The notes under the pieces were generated by a model. That model worked only from the letters and a program-made list of their open reading frames with translations. It was not told the DNA's origin and searched no databases. From positions 1-26,964 of the forward strand of contig JAJYMT010000066.1 in the NCBI GenBank assembly GCA_021786695.1: a DNA stretch of 26,964 bases. Direction: 5' to 3'. A program made the translations under genes and the position numbers. Source of the DNA: a bacterium (GTDB lineage: Bacteria; Patescibacteriota; Patescibacteriia; Patescibacteriales; GWE2-39-37). This document shows positions 15,661 to 23,380 of this stretch, one piece after another; the stretch's first letter is position 1, and every line of letters starts with the position of its first letter.

Positions 15661-16957
15661 CGGCAGTTTTTCTTCCGGTTGAACTTATCGCCTCCAGCGT
15701 CCGCTGCGCCGCCTGTTTCCAGCCGAAGCTCGCCGCCCGGCGAAGACCTTTTTCGGCCAAGTCCTGACGCAATGCGGCGTCGGTAACGATTTTTTCGATG
15801 GCTACCGACATTTCCTGGGGATTATGCGGATCGAAATACAGCGCCGCTTCGCCCGCCACTTCCGGAATCGAAGCGGCGTTCGAGCAGGCGACCGGCACCC
15901 CGCAGGCCATGGCCTGCAAAAGCGGTATGCCGAAACCCTCATAAAGCGAAGGGAAAATAAAAGCGGTCGCGCGGCGATAGATGTGCGGCAAATCGCCTTC
16001 GTCCACCCAGCCCGTCTTCACTACTTTGCCCTCCAGATTGTAATGATTCACCATATATTTGATCTCATCGTAGCCGAAGCTGGCGTCGCCGGCCAAGATC
16101 AGCTTGTGCCGGATGCCGCCGTTGCGCTCCAAAAGCAGAGCGAAGGCCTCGATCAGATTGGCGATGTTCTTTTTCCGTTCCAGCCGCCCGACATAAAAAA
16201 TATACGGCTCCTCAATGCCGTACTTTGCCAGGACCGATCGGGTCGCCGGAGTATCGGCCGCAAAATTGCAAAACTGTTCGTTGAAACCGTTATAAATCAC
16301 CTCGATTTTTGACTGCAGGTCGGTTTTCACCGGCATTTCTTTCTGGTAGATCTCGATTATCTCATCCTTGGAAAAATTAGAAACCGTGATGATCTTGGCC
16401 GCCTGCTTCAGGCCGAAAATCGTCGACCAGCTGTAATAGTCGAGCAGGTTCGCGCCGTACTTGCCGCGGGTGAACAGACGCACCAGAAAGTTCAAAAACC
16501 GCCGGCGCTGTTTGCCGCTGGGGCCCATCGACCCCTGGCGGTACAGCCCGCGATCCCGCTCGAAACCGACGTCATGGATGGTGATGATCGAACGGCGCGG
16601 GTGGATGAACGGCAGGGTGTGCGACGGCACGAACAGCGCGTCCGGCGGCGAAAAAAGCATCTCCAGCGACAACCGGCCTTGCGTCCAGAGGTATTTGAAC
16701 GGCCACCTGAGAATTTTTGCCCGAAAATTTCCGTGGCTGCTCTTGATTTTTTGTTCCGAACCGCGGGCCGCTTCATCCGCTCCGGTTTTTCCGCCGGTCA
16801 GATCGAGCAGGTCGGCGGCAAGCGGCGCGTCGGTATAAAGGACATACTGATTGGCGGAATCAAGCCGTGACAATTCTTTGATAAGATAATAAGAGTACCA
16901 CTCGGTACCGCTCTTGTGAGTTCGATTGGCGCGCGAAGCGTCGATGCCGATGATCAT
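15644..16957 (-). CDS. GT4-family glycosyltransferase with altered EX7E motif
   Basis: A 437-residue GT-B glycosyltransferase. N-terminal MIIGIDASRANRTHKSGTEW matches the 'IGIDAS...GTE' start of GT4 enzymes; TIHDVGF is at 126-132; the donor domain has IFYVGRLERKKNI (253-265) and YEGFGIPLLQAMACGVPVACSN. The second Glu of the EX7E motif is Gln348 (Glu340 retained), an uncommon substitution that may alter donor use or lower activity. An insert of about 60 residues (45-105), including a Gly/Ala/Asp-rich loop, lengthens the N-terminal domain. The gene starts 59 bases after mreB, in an AT-rich spacer, and its end overlaps the protease start by 17 bases. Confidence 0.92.
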   Translation of the reverse strand: MIIGIDASRANRTHKSGTEWYSYYLIKELSRLDSANQYVLYTDAPLAADLLDLTGGKTGADEAARGSEQKIKSSHGNFRAKILRWPFKYLWTQGRLSLEMLFSPPDALFVPSHTLPFIHPRRSIITIHDVGFERDRGLYRQGSMGPSGKQRRRFLNFLVRLFTRGKYGANLLDYYSWSTIFGLKQAAKIITVSNFSKDEIIEIYQKEMPVKTDLQSKIEVIYNGFNEQFCNFAADTPATRSVLAKYGIEEPYIFYVGRLERKKNIANLIEAFALLLERNGGIRHKLILAGDASFGYDEIKYMVNHYNLEGKVVKTGWVDEGDLPHIYRRATAFIFPSLYEGFGIPLLQAMACGVPVACSNAASIPEVAGEAALYFDPHNPQEMSVAIEKIVTDAALRQDLAEKGLRRAASFGWKQAAQRTLEAISSTGRKTADEKNG

Positions 16958-16972
16958 AAATTAAAATGCAAA

Positions 16973-16996
16973 AATCAAAATGAAAAATTTTTGATT
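16973..16996 (-). terminator. AT-only hairpin between mreB and the GT4 gene
   Basis: AATCAAAA (16973-16980) is complementary to TTTTGATT (16989-16996) with an 8-base loop, followed on the minus strand by a T-rich stretch. The stem has one G-C pair only, so it would be a weak attenuator at best. It could also be chance in an AT-rich spacer. Confidence 0.25.
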
Positions 16997-17016
16997 ATTA
17001 GTTTTTACGTTTTAAA

Positions 17017-18024
17017 TTATTTGGTCGCCAGGATGCTGCGCTTGTAAGAGTCGAGATTTTCCAGCGCGATGCCGGTGCCTTTGGCCACGCACAGAAGCGA
17101 ATCGGTGGCTACGTAGGATGGCACGCCGGTGGTGCGGGTCAACAGCTGATCGATGTTTCTGAGAAGCGAAGAGCCGCCCGAGAGCACCATGCCCTTGTCC
17201 ATGATGTCCGCCGACAATTCCGGCGGCGTCTCATGCAGGACCTTTTTGGCGGCGTTGATGATCGCCTCCAGCTCGTTCTGCAGCGCCTCGGTCACGTCGT
17301 TCGAGGTGACGGTGATCGAGCGCGGCAAGCCGGTAATGATGTCGCGGCCGCGGATCTCCATGGTCAGTTTGTTTTCGAGATACAGGGCCGAGCCGATATT
17401 GATCTTGATCTCTTCCGCCGTGCGCTCGCCGATCGAGAGCGAATATTTGCGGCGGATGAAATCGATGATCGCCGAATCGAACTTGTTGCCGCCCACGCGC
17501 ACCGAGGTCGAGGAGACGATGCCGCCGAGCGAGATCACCGCCATTTCGGAAGTGCCGCCGCCGATATCGATGATCATATGGCCGGAGGCCGAGCCGATCG
17601 GGATGTCGGCGCCGATGGCGGCGGCCACCGGTTCCTTAATGATATAGGCGGCTTTGGCGCCCGCCGCGATGGTGGCGTCGATCACCGCGCGCCTTTCGGT
17701 CGAGGAAATGCCGGCCGGCACGGCCACCATCACCTCCGGACGGAACAGCCGCACGCCGCCGATCGCCTTGTTGATGAAATAGCGCAGCATCGCCTCGGTG
17801 GCGCGGTAGTCGGCGATCACGCCGTCTTTCAGGGGCTTCAGGGCGATGATCGAATCCGGAGTGCGTCCGAGCATGTCCTTCGCCTCGTTGCCCACGGCCA
17901 GAATCTTGCGGTCGGCCGCCGAAATGGCCACTACGCTCGGTTCGTTGATGATGATTCCCCTCTTAGGCAAGTGCACCAGAGTGTAGGTGGTGCCCAGGTC
18001 GATTCCGATCCGTTTAATTAGCAT
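17017..18024 (-). CDS. mreB: MreB rod-shape actin homologue
   Basis: A 335-residue bacterial actin. Visible nucleotide-binding signatures are phosphate-1 (GIDLGTTYTLVH, residues 7-18), the catalytic-region Glu131 (KEPVAAAIGA), phosphate-2 (DIGGGTSEMAVI, 153-164) and the adenosine motif (LSGGSSLLRNI, 281-291). The length is standard for MreB. It polymerises at the inner membrane face and guides lateral cell-wall synthesis. The usual partners mreC and mreD are not adjacent; instead it begins one base after the stop of a DUF4012 gene, so the two are co-transcribed. No Shine-Dalgarno site is visible. The start is supported by the conserved N-terminus. Confidence 0.95.
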   Translation of the reverse strand: MLIKRIGIDLGTTYTLVHLPKRGIIINEPSVVAISAADRKILAVGNEAKDMLGRTPDSIIALKPLKDGVIADYRATEAMLRYFINKAIGGVRLFRPEVMVAVPAGISSTERRAVIDATIAAGAKAAYIIKEPVAAAIGADIPIGSASGHMIIDIGGGTSEMAVISLGGIVSSTSVRVGGNKFDSAIIDFIRRKYSLSIGERTAEEIKINIGSALYLENKLTMEIRGRDIITGLPRSITVTSNDVTEALQNELEAIINAAKKVLHETPPELSADIMDKGMVLSGGSSLLRNIDQLLTRTTGVPSYVATDSLLCVAKGTGIALENLDSYKRSILATK

Positions 18025-18025
18025 A

Positions 18026-20050
18026 TTATTTTGAAATATTTATACTGAATTCTTTAGCGGTCTCCAGATCGGTCTGCCAGCGGACTTGCCGGCTACCGGG
18101 ACGGCTGGCCGAAAAACCCACCGGATCATAGGATTTTATATCAGACGCCGGGGCGAGGTCAACCGTCAGTTCCTCCACTCTGCTGCCGGGCTGCTTTTCG
18201 ACCAACAGGCGGTAATCGCCGGTCCGTTTCAGGTCGTCATAGATAAAATCCGGAAGTTTATATTCGAGTTCTAGCCGGCCGATTTCTCCGGGAGCGATGT
18301 TGATCAGCACCCCGAAAAAGGTCTTGTTCTGTTCTTCCCCGGTCTCGACTGCGGTGCGCAGCGCGCCTCCGGCCCTGATCAATTTTGCGCCCCTGGGCGC
18401 GTAGACGCGCACATAGTCCTTGTAAGCCGAGGTTTTCCAGTCGACTTCGCCGCGATGGGCATAAGACACCGACAGTTTGGCGAACAGGCCGCCGGGGCGC
18501 TCGGACAATTCATATTGAATCGCCCGCGAGATCACCGCATCGGTTTTCAAGGAAGCCATATTGGCGTCGACCAGCAGCAAATAGTCGCCGCGCGCCGGTT
18601 TCAGCTCGCCGGCCCAGCCCTGCGCTTTCAAAAGACCCTCGACCGCCGGATCGCGGTGGTAAATCAGGATATTTTTCTTCTGCAGATTATTGTCGATGAT
18701 CTTGGCGACCGACTGCCAGGAAGAAGCGGGCAGATCAAGCAGGCGGATTTTCAATTCGCGCAGGATGTCACCGATCACTTCCTTGCGGCGCCAGGAAGGA
18801 ACTCCGAGAATCATATAACCTTTCTCGACCTTATACTGCAACAGATCCGTAAAATTGTTTTCGGTATAGGCCTCGTCTCCCAGGCGAATCGGCCCGGTGA
18901 GCGAGAGCAGGTCGGTGACGAATTTCGGGGTGATGGCGATCACGCCGGCGAATTGCCCGGAAAAATTATTGATTTGGTCCTTGGGCGGCAAGAGCGAATT
19001 TTCGAGGTTGTAAAAAAATTCGAGTTGTCTGGCGCTCTCCGGCCAGTCGGGCGACCAGTTCGCATCCCGCATATACCACTTGGGATTCAGGTAGGCCTTG
19101 AGCGGCGCGGGCGGCTCGATGTTCACTTTATCTTTCACCGGCATATCCAGATGATAGATGTCATGCGTTTCGAAACGGCTGATATCGCCGTATTCTATTT
19201 CCAGTATCCCGTAAGTGCCCAGAAAGCCGCCGGTCGGGCGCAGTTCGTCGCTATTCTCCAGCATAACCAAAAAGGTGGATTTTTCCGGATAGCCGGATAG
19301 GGCGGGAATGATCTGCGAGAGCGGAATCGCCCGGTCAAGCATCTCGGAGCCGACCGAGAGCATGTTTTTCAGTTCGATTATTTTTCCGGACAAGAGAAAG
19401 AACGGACCGGTAAACCGCACCTGCGCCAGGTTGGCCGAAGCCAGATCCAGGTTGGCCTTGATGCCGGCGAGCTCGGGCGCGCTTTGATAAATTTTTCCCA
19501 GGATCCTTTTCTTCTCTTCCGGCGACAGTTTCGAGTAGGTAAGCTTTTTTTCCGGCTCGATCAGCCCCTTCAGTTCCAGGCCGAATTCCGCGCCGAGCGA
19601 GGCGGTTCTGGCGAGCATTTCCCCGGTCTTGGCCAGATACTGCAGATTGTCGATCTCTTGCCTGACCGCGCCGATTCTCCTCGCCGCGCCCGCCCGGTTC
19701 AATCCGGCCAAGGCCTCGCCCACCTCCCTGAAATTCTTCTCCGCCGAAGAGGCGGCAACGGCGGCCGGAGCGAAATCCTCTGAGCGGATATGATTGGCGG
19801 CGGCCTGCAGATTGTCTTTGCCGGCAACCGTGCCCGAAATAATCGTACGCAGGGCCGCCAGATGATAAAGGACGAAAATCGCCGCTACCGCCAAAATCAC
19901 AAGGCAAACCGCCGCGCCGGTCTTGAAGATGGTGATCATTACCGCCCGCCGCCGCGCCCGCTTTACCGCCGGCAGATTCTCATAAATAGCGTTGGCTTGG
20001 CCGTAAAGACGCGCCAGATCCGGATGCTTTGATTTTGAAAGCTCAAACAT
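18026..20050 (-). CDS. DUF4012 membrane protein
   Basis: A 674-residue protein with a basic cytoplasmic N-terminus (RARRRAVM, residues 31-38), one transmembrane segment (about 45-64), a long helical region (75-240) and the DUF4012 core, marked by STFLVMLENSDELRPTGGFL (258-277) and MRDANWSPDWPESA (327-340). The remainder is rich in beta strands. Predicted topology is N-in with a large external domain. The family function is unknown. It heads the operon with mreB (one-base gap), suggesting an envelope-morphogenesis role in which DUF4012 stands where MreC would normally be found; this is inference. A promoter with an overlapping inverted repeat lies just upstream. Confidence 0.9.
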   Translation of the reverse strand: MFELSKSKHPDLARLYGQANAIYENLPAVKRARRRAVMITIFKTGAAVCLVILAVAAIFVLYHLAALRTIISGTVAGKDNLQAAANHIRSEDFAPAAVAASSAEKNFREVGEALAGLNRAGAARRIGAVRQEIDNLQYLAKTGEMLARTASLGAEFGLELKGLIEPEKKLTYSKLSPEEKKRILGKIYQSAPELAGIKANLDLASANLAQVRFTGPFFLLSGKIIELKNMLSVGSEMLDRAIPLSQIIPALSGYPEKSTFLVMLENSDELRPTGGFLGTYGILEIEYGDISRFETHDIYHLDMPVKDKVNIEPPAPLKAYLNPKWYMRDANWSPDWPESARQLEFFYNLENSLLPPKDQINNFSGQFAGVIAITPKFVTDLLSLTGPIRLGDEAYTENNFTDLLQYKVEKGYMILGVPSWRRKEVIGDILRELKIRLLDLPASSWQSVAKIIDNNLQKKNILIYHRDPAVEGLLKAQGWAGELKPARGDYLLLVDANMASLKTDAVISRAIQYELSERPGGLFAKLSVSYAHRGEVDWKTSAYKDYVRVYAPRGAKLIRAGGALRTAVETGEEQNKTFFGVLINIAPGEIGRLELEYKLPDFIYDDLKRTGDYRLLVEKQPGSRVEELTVDLAPASDIKSYDPVGFSASRPGSRQVRWQTDLETAKEFSINISK

Positions 20051-20059
20051 AAAAAATAT

Positions 20060-20096
20060 CCGGTTAATAATGATAAATTATAACATTATCAGCCGG
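20060..20096. promoter_or_regulatory. Inverted repeat over the DUF4012-mreB promoter (operator candidate)
   Basis: The arms CCGGTTAATAATG (20060-20072) and CATTATCAGCCGG (20084-20096) are complementary at 11 of 13 positions, with an 11-base spacer. The centre (20078) falls within the -10 box (20077-20082). This is the geometry of a dimeric repressor site. The two mismatches become G-U pairs if the element acts as RNA, but most of it lies upstream of the predicted start, so a DNA site is more likely. Confidence 0.5.
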
Positions 20097-20106
20097 TATT
20101 TATCAA
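20077..20106 (-). promoter_or_regulatory. Promoter of the DUF4012-mreB operon
   Basis: TTGATA (20101-20106), 18-base spacer and perfect TATAAT (20077-20082) on the minus strand. The predicted start near 20070 leaves a 20-base leader. No terminator separates it from the ABC permease gene ending at 20126, so read-through from the exporter operon is possible. Confidence 0.65.
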
Positions 20107-20125
20107 GTGATATGGATGCGGCCCG

Positions 20126-21385
20126 CTACTCGGAAGTCAGCGCCGCGATCGGCTCGAGCCGGGCGGCTTTCCGGGCCGGGTAGACGCCGAACACCAGGCC
20201 GACCAGGGCCGAGAAGCCGAGGGAAACGACAAACGCTCTTAAGGGGATCGCGAAGCGCCAGCCGAGATTGAAATAACTGTTCGCCAGCCAGGACAGAGCT
20301 GCCGACAGCGCCACGCCGATGACGACTCCGACCACCCCGCCGACGAGCGTGATCATCACCGACTCGATCAGGAATTGATTCAGGATATCGCGGTATTTCG
20401 CTCCCACCGCTTTACGCAGTCCGATTTCAGCCGTCCGTTCGGTAACGGCTACATACATGATGTTCATGATGCCGACTCCGCCGACCGCGAGCGAGATGCT
20501 AACGATCGCGAGCAGGAGCAGCGTGATCGCGCCGGTGATGGTGTCGAGCATCGACATCAGCTCCGCCACCGTCGAAACCCGGAAATCGTCCTTGGCCGGA
20601 TCGGTGATGCCGTGCCGCTCCCGCAGTATGGCGCGGATCTCTTCCGCCGTGTCTTCGGCGCGGCTCAGGTCTTTGACTTTTGACAGGATATAATAGACGT
20701 AGTCGATGCCCAGGATTTTTTTCTGCGCGGTTTTTACCGGAATGAATATCCAGTCGTCCATATTCATTATGCCGGAAGTGCCGCGCGGTTTCATCACGCC
20801 GATGATGCGGTATTTAGATTTATGCATCCTGACCGATTTTCCCAGAGGATCGATGTCGCCGAACAGCTTTTCCTTGACCTTGCTGCCGAGCACCACTACC
20901 TGGGCGAGCGAGTCGTCCTCGTTCTTGTCGAAAAACCGGCCCGAGTCGATTTCGCCGTTGTCGATGCCGTAAAACGAAGCGCTGACGCCCAGAAAATACA
21001 CTTTTCGCAACTCGTTGCCGAACGATACCTGCGCCTGTCCTTGGATGCCGCCGTAACTGCCGGAGACATTGGACAGTTTGTCGATTTTTTCCAGATCGGA
21101 TAATTTCATGGTGGTCACTTGCACGCCCATAGCCATCGCCTGGCCCGATTGCATGTCTTTGGCCGTGCCCTGCTTGGAACTGGGCAGGCGCACCTCGGCC
21201 TGGATGAAATTGGTGCCGAATGATTCGACCTGCCCGAGGATCAGGCCGCGGATGCCCTCGCCGGCTGAAAAAACCACGATCACCGCCGCGATGCCGATCA
21301 CCATGCCCAAAACCGTCAGGCCGGTCCTGACTTTGTTGGCCCGCATCACCCGATACGACATCTTGATTGTGCTGGAAAATTTCAT
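20126..21385 (-). CDS. MacB-like ABC transporter permease
   Basis: A 419-residue permease of the MacB/FtsX type. TM1 spans about residues 22-41 (TVLGMVIGIAAVIVVFS), followed by an external domain of about 240 residues (MacB_PCD type), then three helices (about 283-312, 338-365 and 383-402). The cytoplasmic loop TERTAEIGLRKAVGAKYRDI (315-334) is the usual ATPase-coupling region, and the C-terminus YPARKAARLEPIAALTSE is typical. It is homologous to the preceding permease and begins 4 bases after it, so the exporter probably uses a heterodimer. Family members export peptides, lipids or antibiotics or act as mechanotransmitters; the substrate here is unknown. Confidence 0.92.
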   Translation of the reverse strand: MKFSSTIKMSYRVMRANKVRTGLTVLGMVIGIAAVIVVFSAGEGIRGLILGQVESFGTNFIQAEVRLPSSKQGTAKDMQSGQAMAMGVQVTTMKLSDLEKIDKLSNVSGSYGGIQGQAQVSFGNELRKVYFLGVSASFYGIDNGEIDSGRFFDKNEDDSLAQVVVLGSKVKEKLFGDIDPLGKSVRMHKSKYRIIGVMKPRGTSGIMNMDDWIFIPVKTAQKKILGIDYVYYILSKVKDLSRAEDTAEEIRAILRERHGITDPAKDDFRVSTVAELMSMLDTITGAITLLLLAIVSISLAVGGVGIMNIMYVAVTERTAEIGLRKAVGAKYRDILNQFLIESVMITLVGGVVGVVIGVALSAALSWLANSYFNLGWRFAIPLRAFVVSLGFSALVGLVFGVYPARKAARLEPIAALTSE

Positions 21386-21389
21386 CCGA

Positions 21390-22643
21390 TTATTCGTGTC
21401 TTAAGGCCTCGATCGGATCGAGCCGCGCCGCTTTCACCGCCGGATAGATGCCGAAGATCAGCCCGATCAGGAGAGAAACGCCGACGCCCAGAGCGATCGA
21501 AAGCAAGGAAACGATAAAATCCCAGGTGTAGCCCAAGAGATGCGCGCCGGCGGAAATCAGATAGGAAATAAGCGCCCCGAAAACGATGCCGGCCAGACCG
21601 CCCAAAAAGGTCACGATGATCGCTTCCAGAAGGAATTGCAGCTCGATGTCGCGGCGATTGGCGCCCACCGCTTTGCGCAAACCGATTTCACGGGTGCGTT
21701 CCCGCACGCTCACCAACATGATATTCATGATGCCGATGCCCCCCACCAGCAAAGACAGCGCGGCGATCGCCGCCAAAAAATATTTAAGTCCGTTGGTGAT
21801 CGAGGTGAGGATCTGGATGGCGTTTTCGGACGACTGGACGGTAAAATCATCGTTCTTGCCGCTCTGATCCGGAATGTCGTGCCGTTCCCGCAGGGTTCTG
21901 GAAATGTCGGCGATCGCCGCCGGTATATTTTCTTCCCGATCCACTTTCGCCCTGATAAAACCGAGATAGTTCACGCCGGCAAGCAGTTTCTGCATGGTGA
22001 CCAGGGGGATGAAAACCTGGTCGTCGTAGTCCTGGAAGGCGACGGTGCCGCGCTCCTTCATCACGCCGATCACCTCGAAAGAATGCTTTTTTATCTTGAC
22101 GCGCTGGCCGATCGGACTGGTCTGGCCGAACAATTCGTTTTTTACCGTGCTGCCCAAGACCACTACTTTCGACAGGTTTTTTTCCTCGTCTTTGGTGAAA
22201 AATCTGCCTTCCGCCACTTCCCCGCCTTCGACCGCCAGATAGCCGACGGTGGCGCCGCTCAAACTGGTGTCGTAGCTCGAGGAATTCCAGCTCAAGGTAT
22301 CGAAGCCCTTGGTATAGGCGACCGCCGCCGCGATATTGGGAACGTTGCGCTTGTTTTCGAGCGCCAGCGCGTCTTCATACTTCAAGGTGGTGATGACGAC
22401 GCCCATGACCGAGGCGGGCGGGCCCTCGTCCTCCGACTTGCCGGGCAGGATGCCGATCAGATTGGAACCCAAACTCTTCACTTGCGCCAAAATCAAGCTC
22501 TGCGCGCCCGCTCCTACCGCCATGATGATGATCACCGCCGAAACGCCGATGATGATGCCGAGCATAGTCAAAAAACTCCTGCCTTTGTTAGCAAGGAGCG
22601 AAGCGGTGGAAAATTTGATCGATTGTCTTAGGAAAGAAAACAC
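21390..22643 (-). CDS. MacB-like ABC transporter permease
   Basis: A permease with the same plan as its neighbour: TM1 (SFLTMLGIIIGVSAVIIIMAVG), large external domain, three C-terminal helices, coupling loop RERTREIGLRKAVGANRRDIE and C-terminal YPAVKAARLDPIEALRHE. I placed the start at the GTG at 22643 (417 aa), so the N-terminus FSFLRQSIKFSTASLLANKGRS aligns with that of the second permease. An in-frame ATG at 22730 would add 29 residues that merely translate the end of the ATPase gene in another frame. No Shine-Dalgarno site is visible. The external domain differs clearly from its partner, supporting a heterodimer. Confidence 0.92.
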   Translation of the reverse strand: MFSFLRQSIKFSTASLLANKGRSFLTMLGIIIGVSAVIIIMAVGAGAQSLILAQVKSLGSNLIGILPGKSEDEGPPASVMGVVITTLKYEDALALENKRNVPNIAAAVAYTKGFDTLSWNSSSYDTSLSGATVGYLAVEGGEVAEGRFFTKDEEKNLSKVVVLGSTVKNELFGQTSPIGQRVKIKKHSFEVIGVMKERGTVAFQDYDDQVFIPLVTMQKLLAGVNYLGFIRAKVDREENIPAAIADISRTLRERHDIPDQSGKNDDFTVQSSENAIQILTSITNGLKYFLAAIAALSLLVGGIGIMNIMLVSVRERTREIGLRKAVGANRRDIELQFLLEAIIVTFLGGLAGIVFGALISYLISAGAHLLGYTWDFIVSLLSIALGVGVSLLIGLIFGIYPAVKAARLDPIEALRHE

Positions 22644-22656
22644 GGATTTATGCTGG

Positions 22657-23370
22657 CTATTTAAGCATTTCCCCGTCTTGAGCCAGGCGGCGGTTGGCCA
22701 CCGGCGCGTCGCCGACCACATGGCCGTCATGGAGGCGGATGATCCGCTTGGCGTGTTCCGAGGTATAGGTTTCGTGCGTAACCAGGATGATGGTCTTGCC
22801 CCGTTCGTTCAGGCGCTGCAAAATCGCCATTATTTGCACTCCGGATTTAGAATCGAGATTGCCGGTCGGTTCGTCCGCAAAAACGACCGACGGATTGTTG
22901 ACCAGCGCGCGCGCGATCGCCACCCGCTGTTTTTCGCCGCCGGATATCTGGTTGGTGAAATAATCCAGGCGATGGCTTAGACCGACGCTTTTGAGCACTT
23001 CCCTGGCGCGGCTGTCCGCGTCTTCTTTGTTGTCGGAATACAAGAGCGGCAGTTTGACGTTTTCTAGCACCGTAGTGCGCGGCAACAGATTGAAGGCCTG
23101 AAAGACGAAGCCGACCTTGAGATTGCGCATGGTCGCCAGTTCGTCGTCGGAAAGCGTCGTAACATTCCGCCCCTCGAACAGATACTCGCCCGAAGTGGCG
23201 CGGTCCAGAAAACCGAGGATATGCATCAGGGTCGACTTGCCGGAACCCGAAGGGCCCATAATGGAAACGAACTCTCCGGCCTCGATCGAAAAAGAAAGGC
23301 CGTGCAATACATGTGTCACGACCTCGCCAGATACATATTCTTTTTCCAAATTGTCCAAACGGATCAGCAT
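22657..23370 (-). CDS. MacB/LolD-type ABC transporter ATPase
   Basis: A 237-residue nucleotide-binding subunit. Walker A is GPSGSGKST (39-47), the Q-loop is [10 protein letters not shown] (88-97), the signature ISGGEKQRV (142-150), Walker B VVFADEP (162-168) with Glu167, the D-loop NLDSKSG and the switch His199 (LVTHE). The phrase [20 protein letters not shown] is characteristic of the MacB/LolD/FtsE group. It powers the two permeases encoded directly downstream and follows the fusion-protein gene by 10 bases. It has all residues needed for ATP hydrolysis. Confidence 0.96.
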   Translation of the reverse strand: MLIRLDNLEKEYVSGEVVTHVLHGLSFSIEAGEFVSIMGPSGSGKSTLMHILGFLDRATSGEYLFEGRNVTTLSDDELATMRNLKVGFVFQAFNLLPRTTVLENVKLPLLYSDNKEDADSRAREVLKSVGLSHRLDYFTNQISGGEKQRVAIARALVNNPSVVFADEPTGNLDSKSGVQIMAILQRLNERGKTIILVTHETYTSEHAKRIIRLHDGHVVGDAPVANRRLAQDGEMLK

Positions 23371-23380
23371 ATTGATCGGT

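Noticed and set aside
21540..22631. Plus-strand 363-codon frame antisense to the first permease
   Set aside because: The opposite strand encodes a clear MacB-like permease; the antisense product is rich in Asp, His and Gln with no recognisable domain.
22644..22730. Upstream ATG at 22730 for the first permease
   Set aside because: The added residues translate the ATPase gene out of frame, and the GTG at 22643 gives an N-terminus matching the partner permease.
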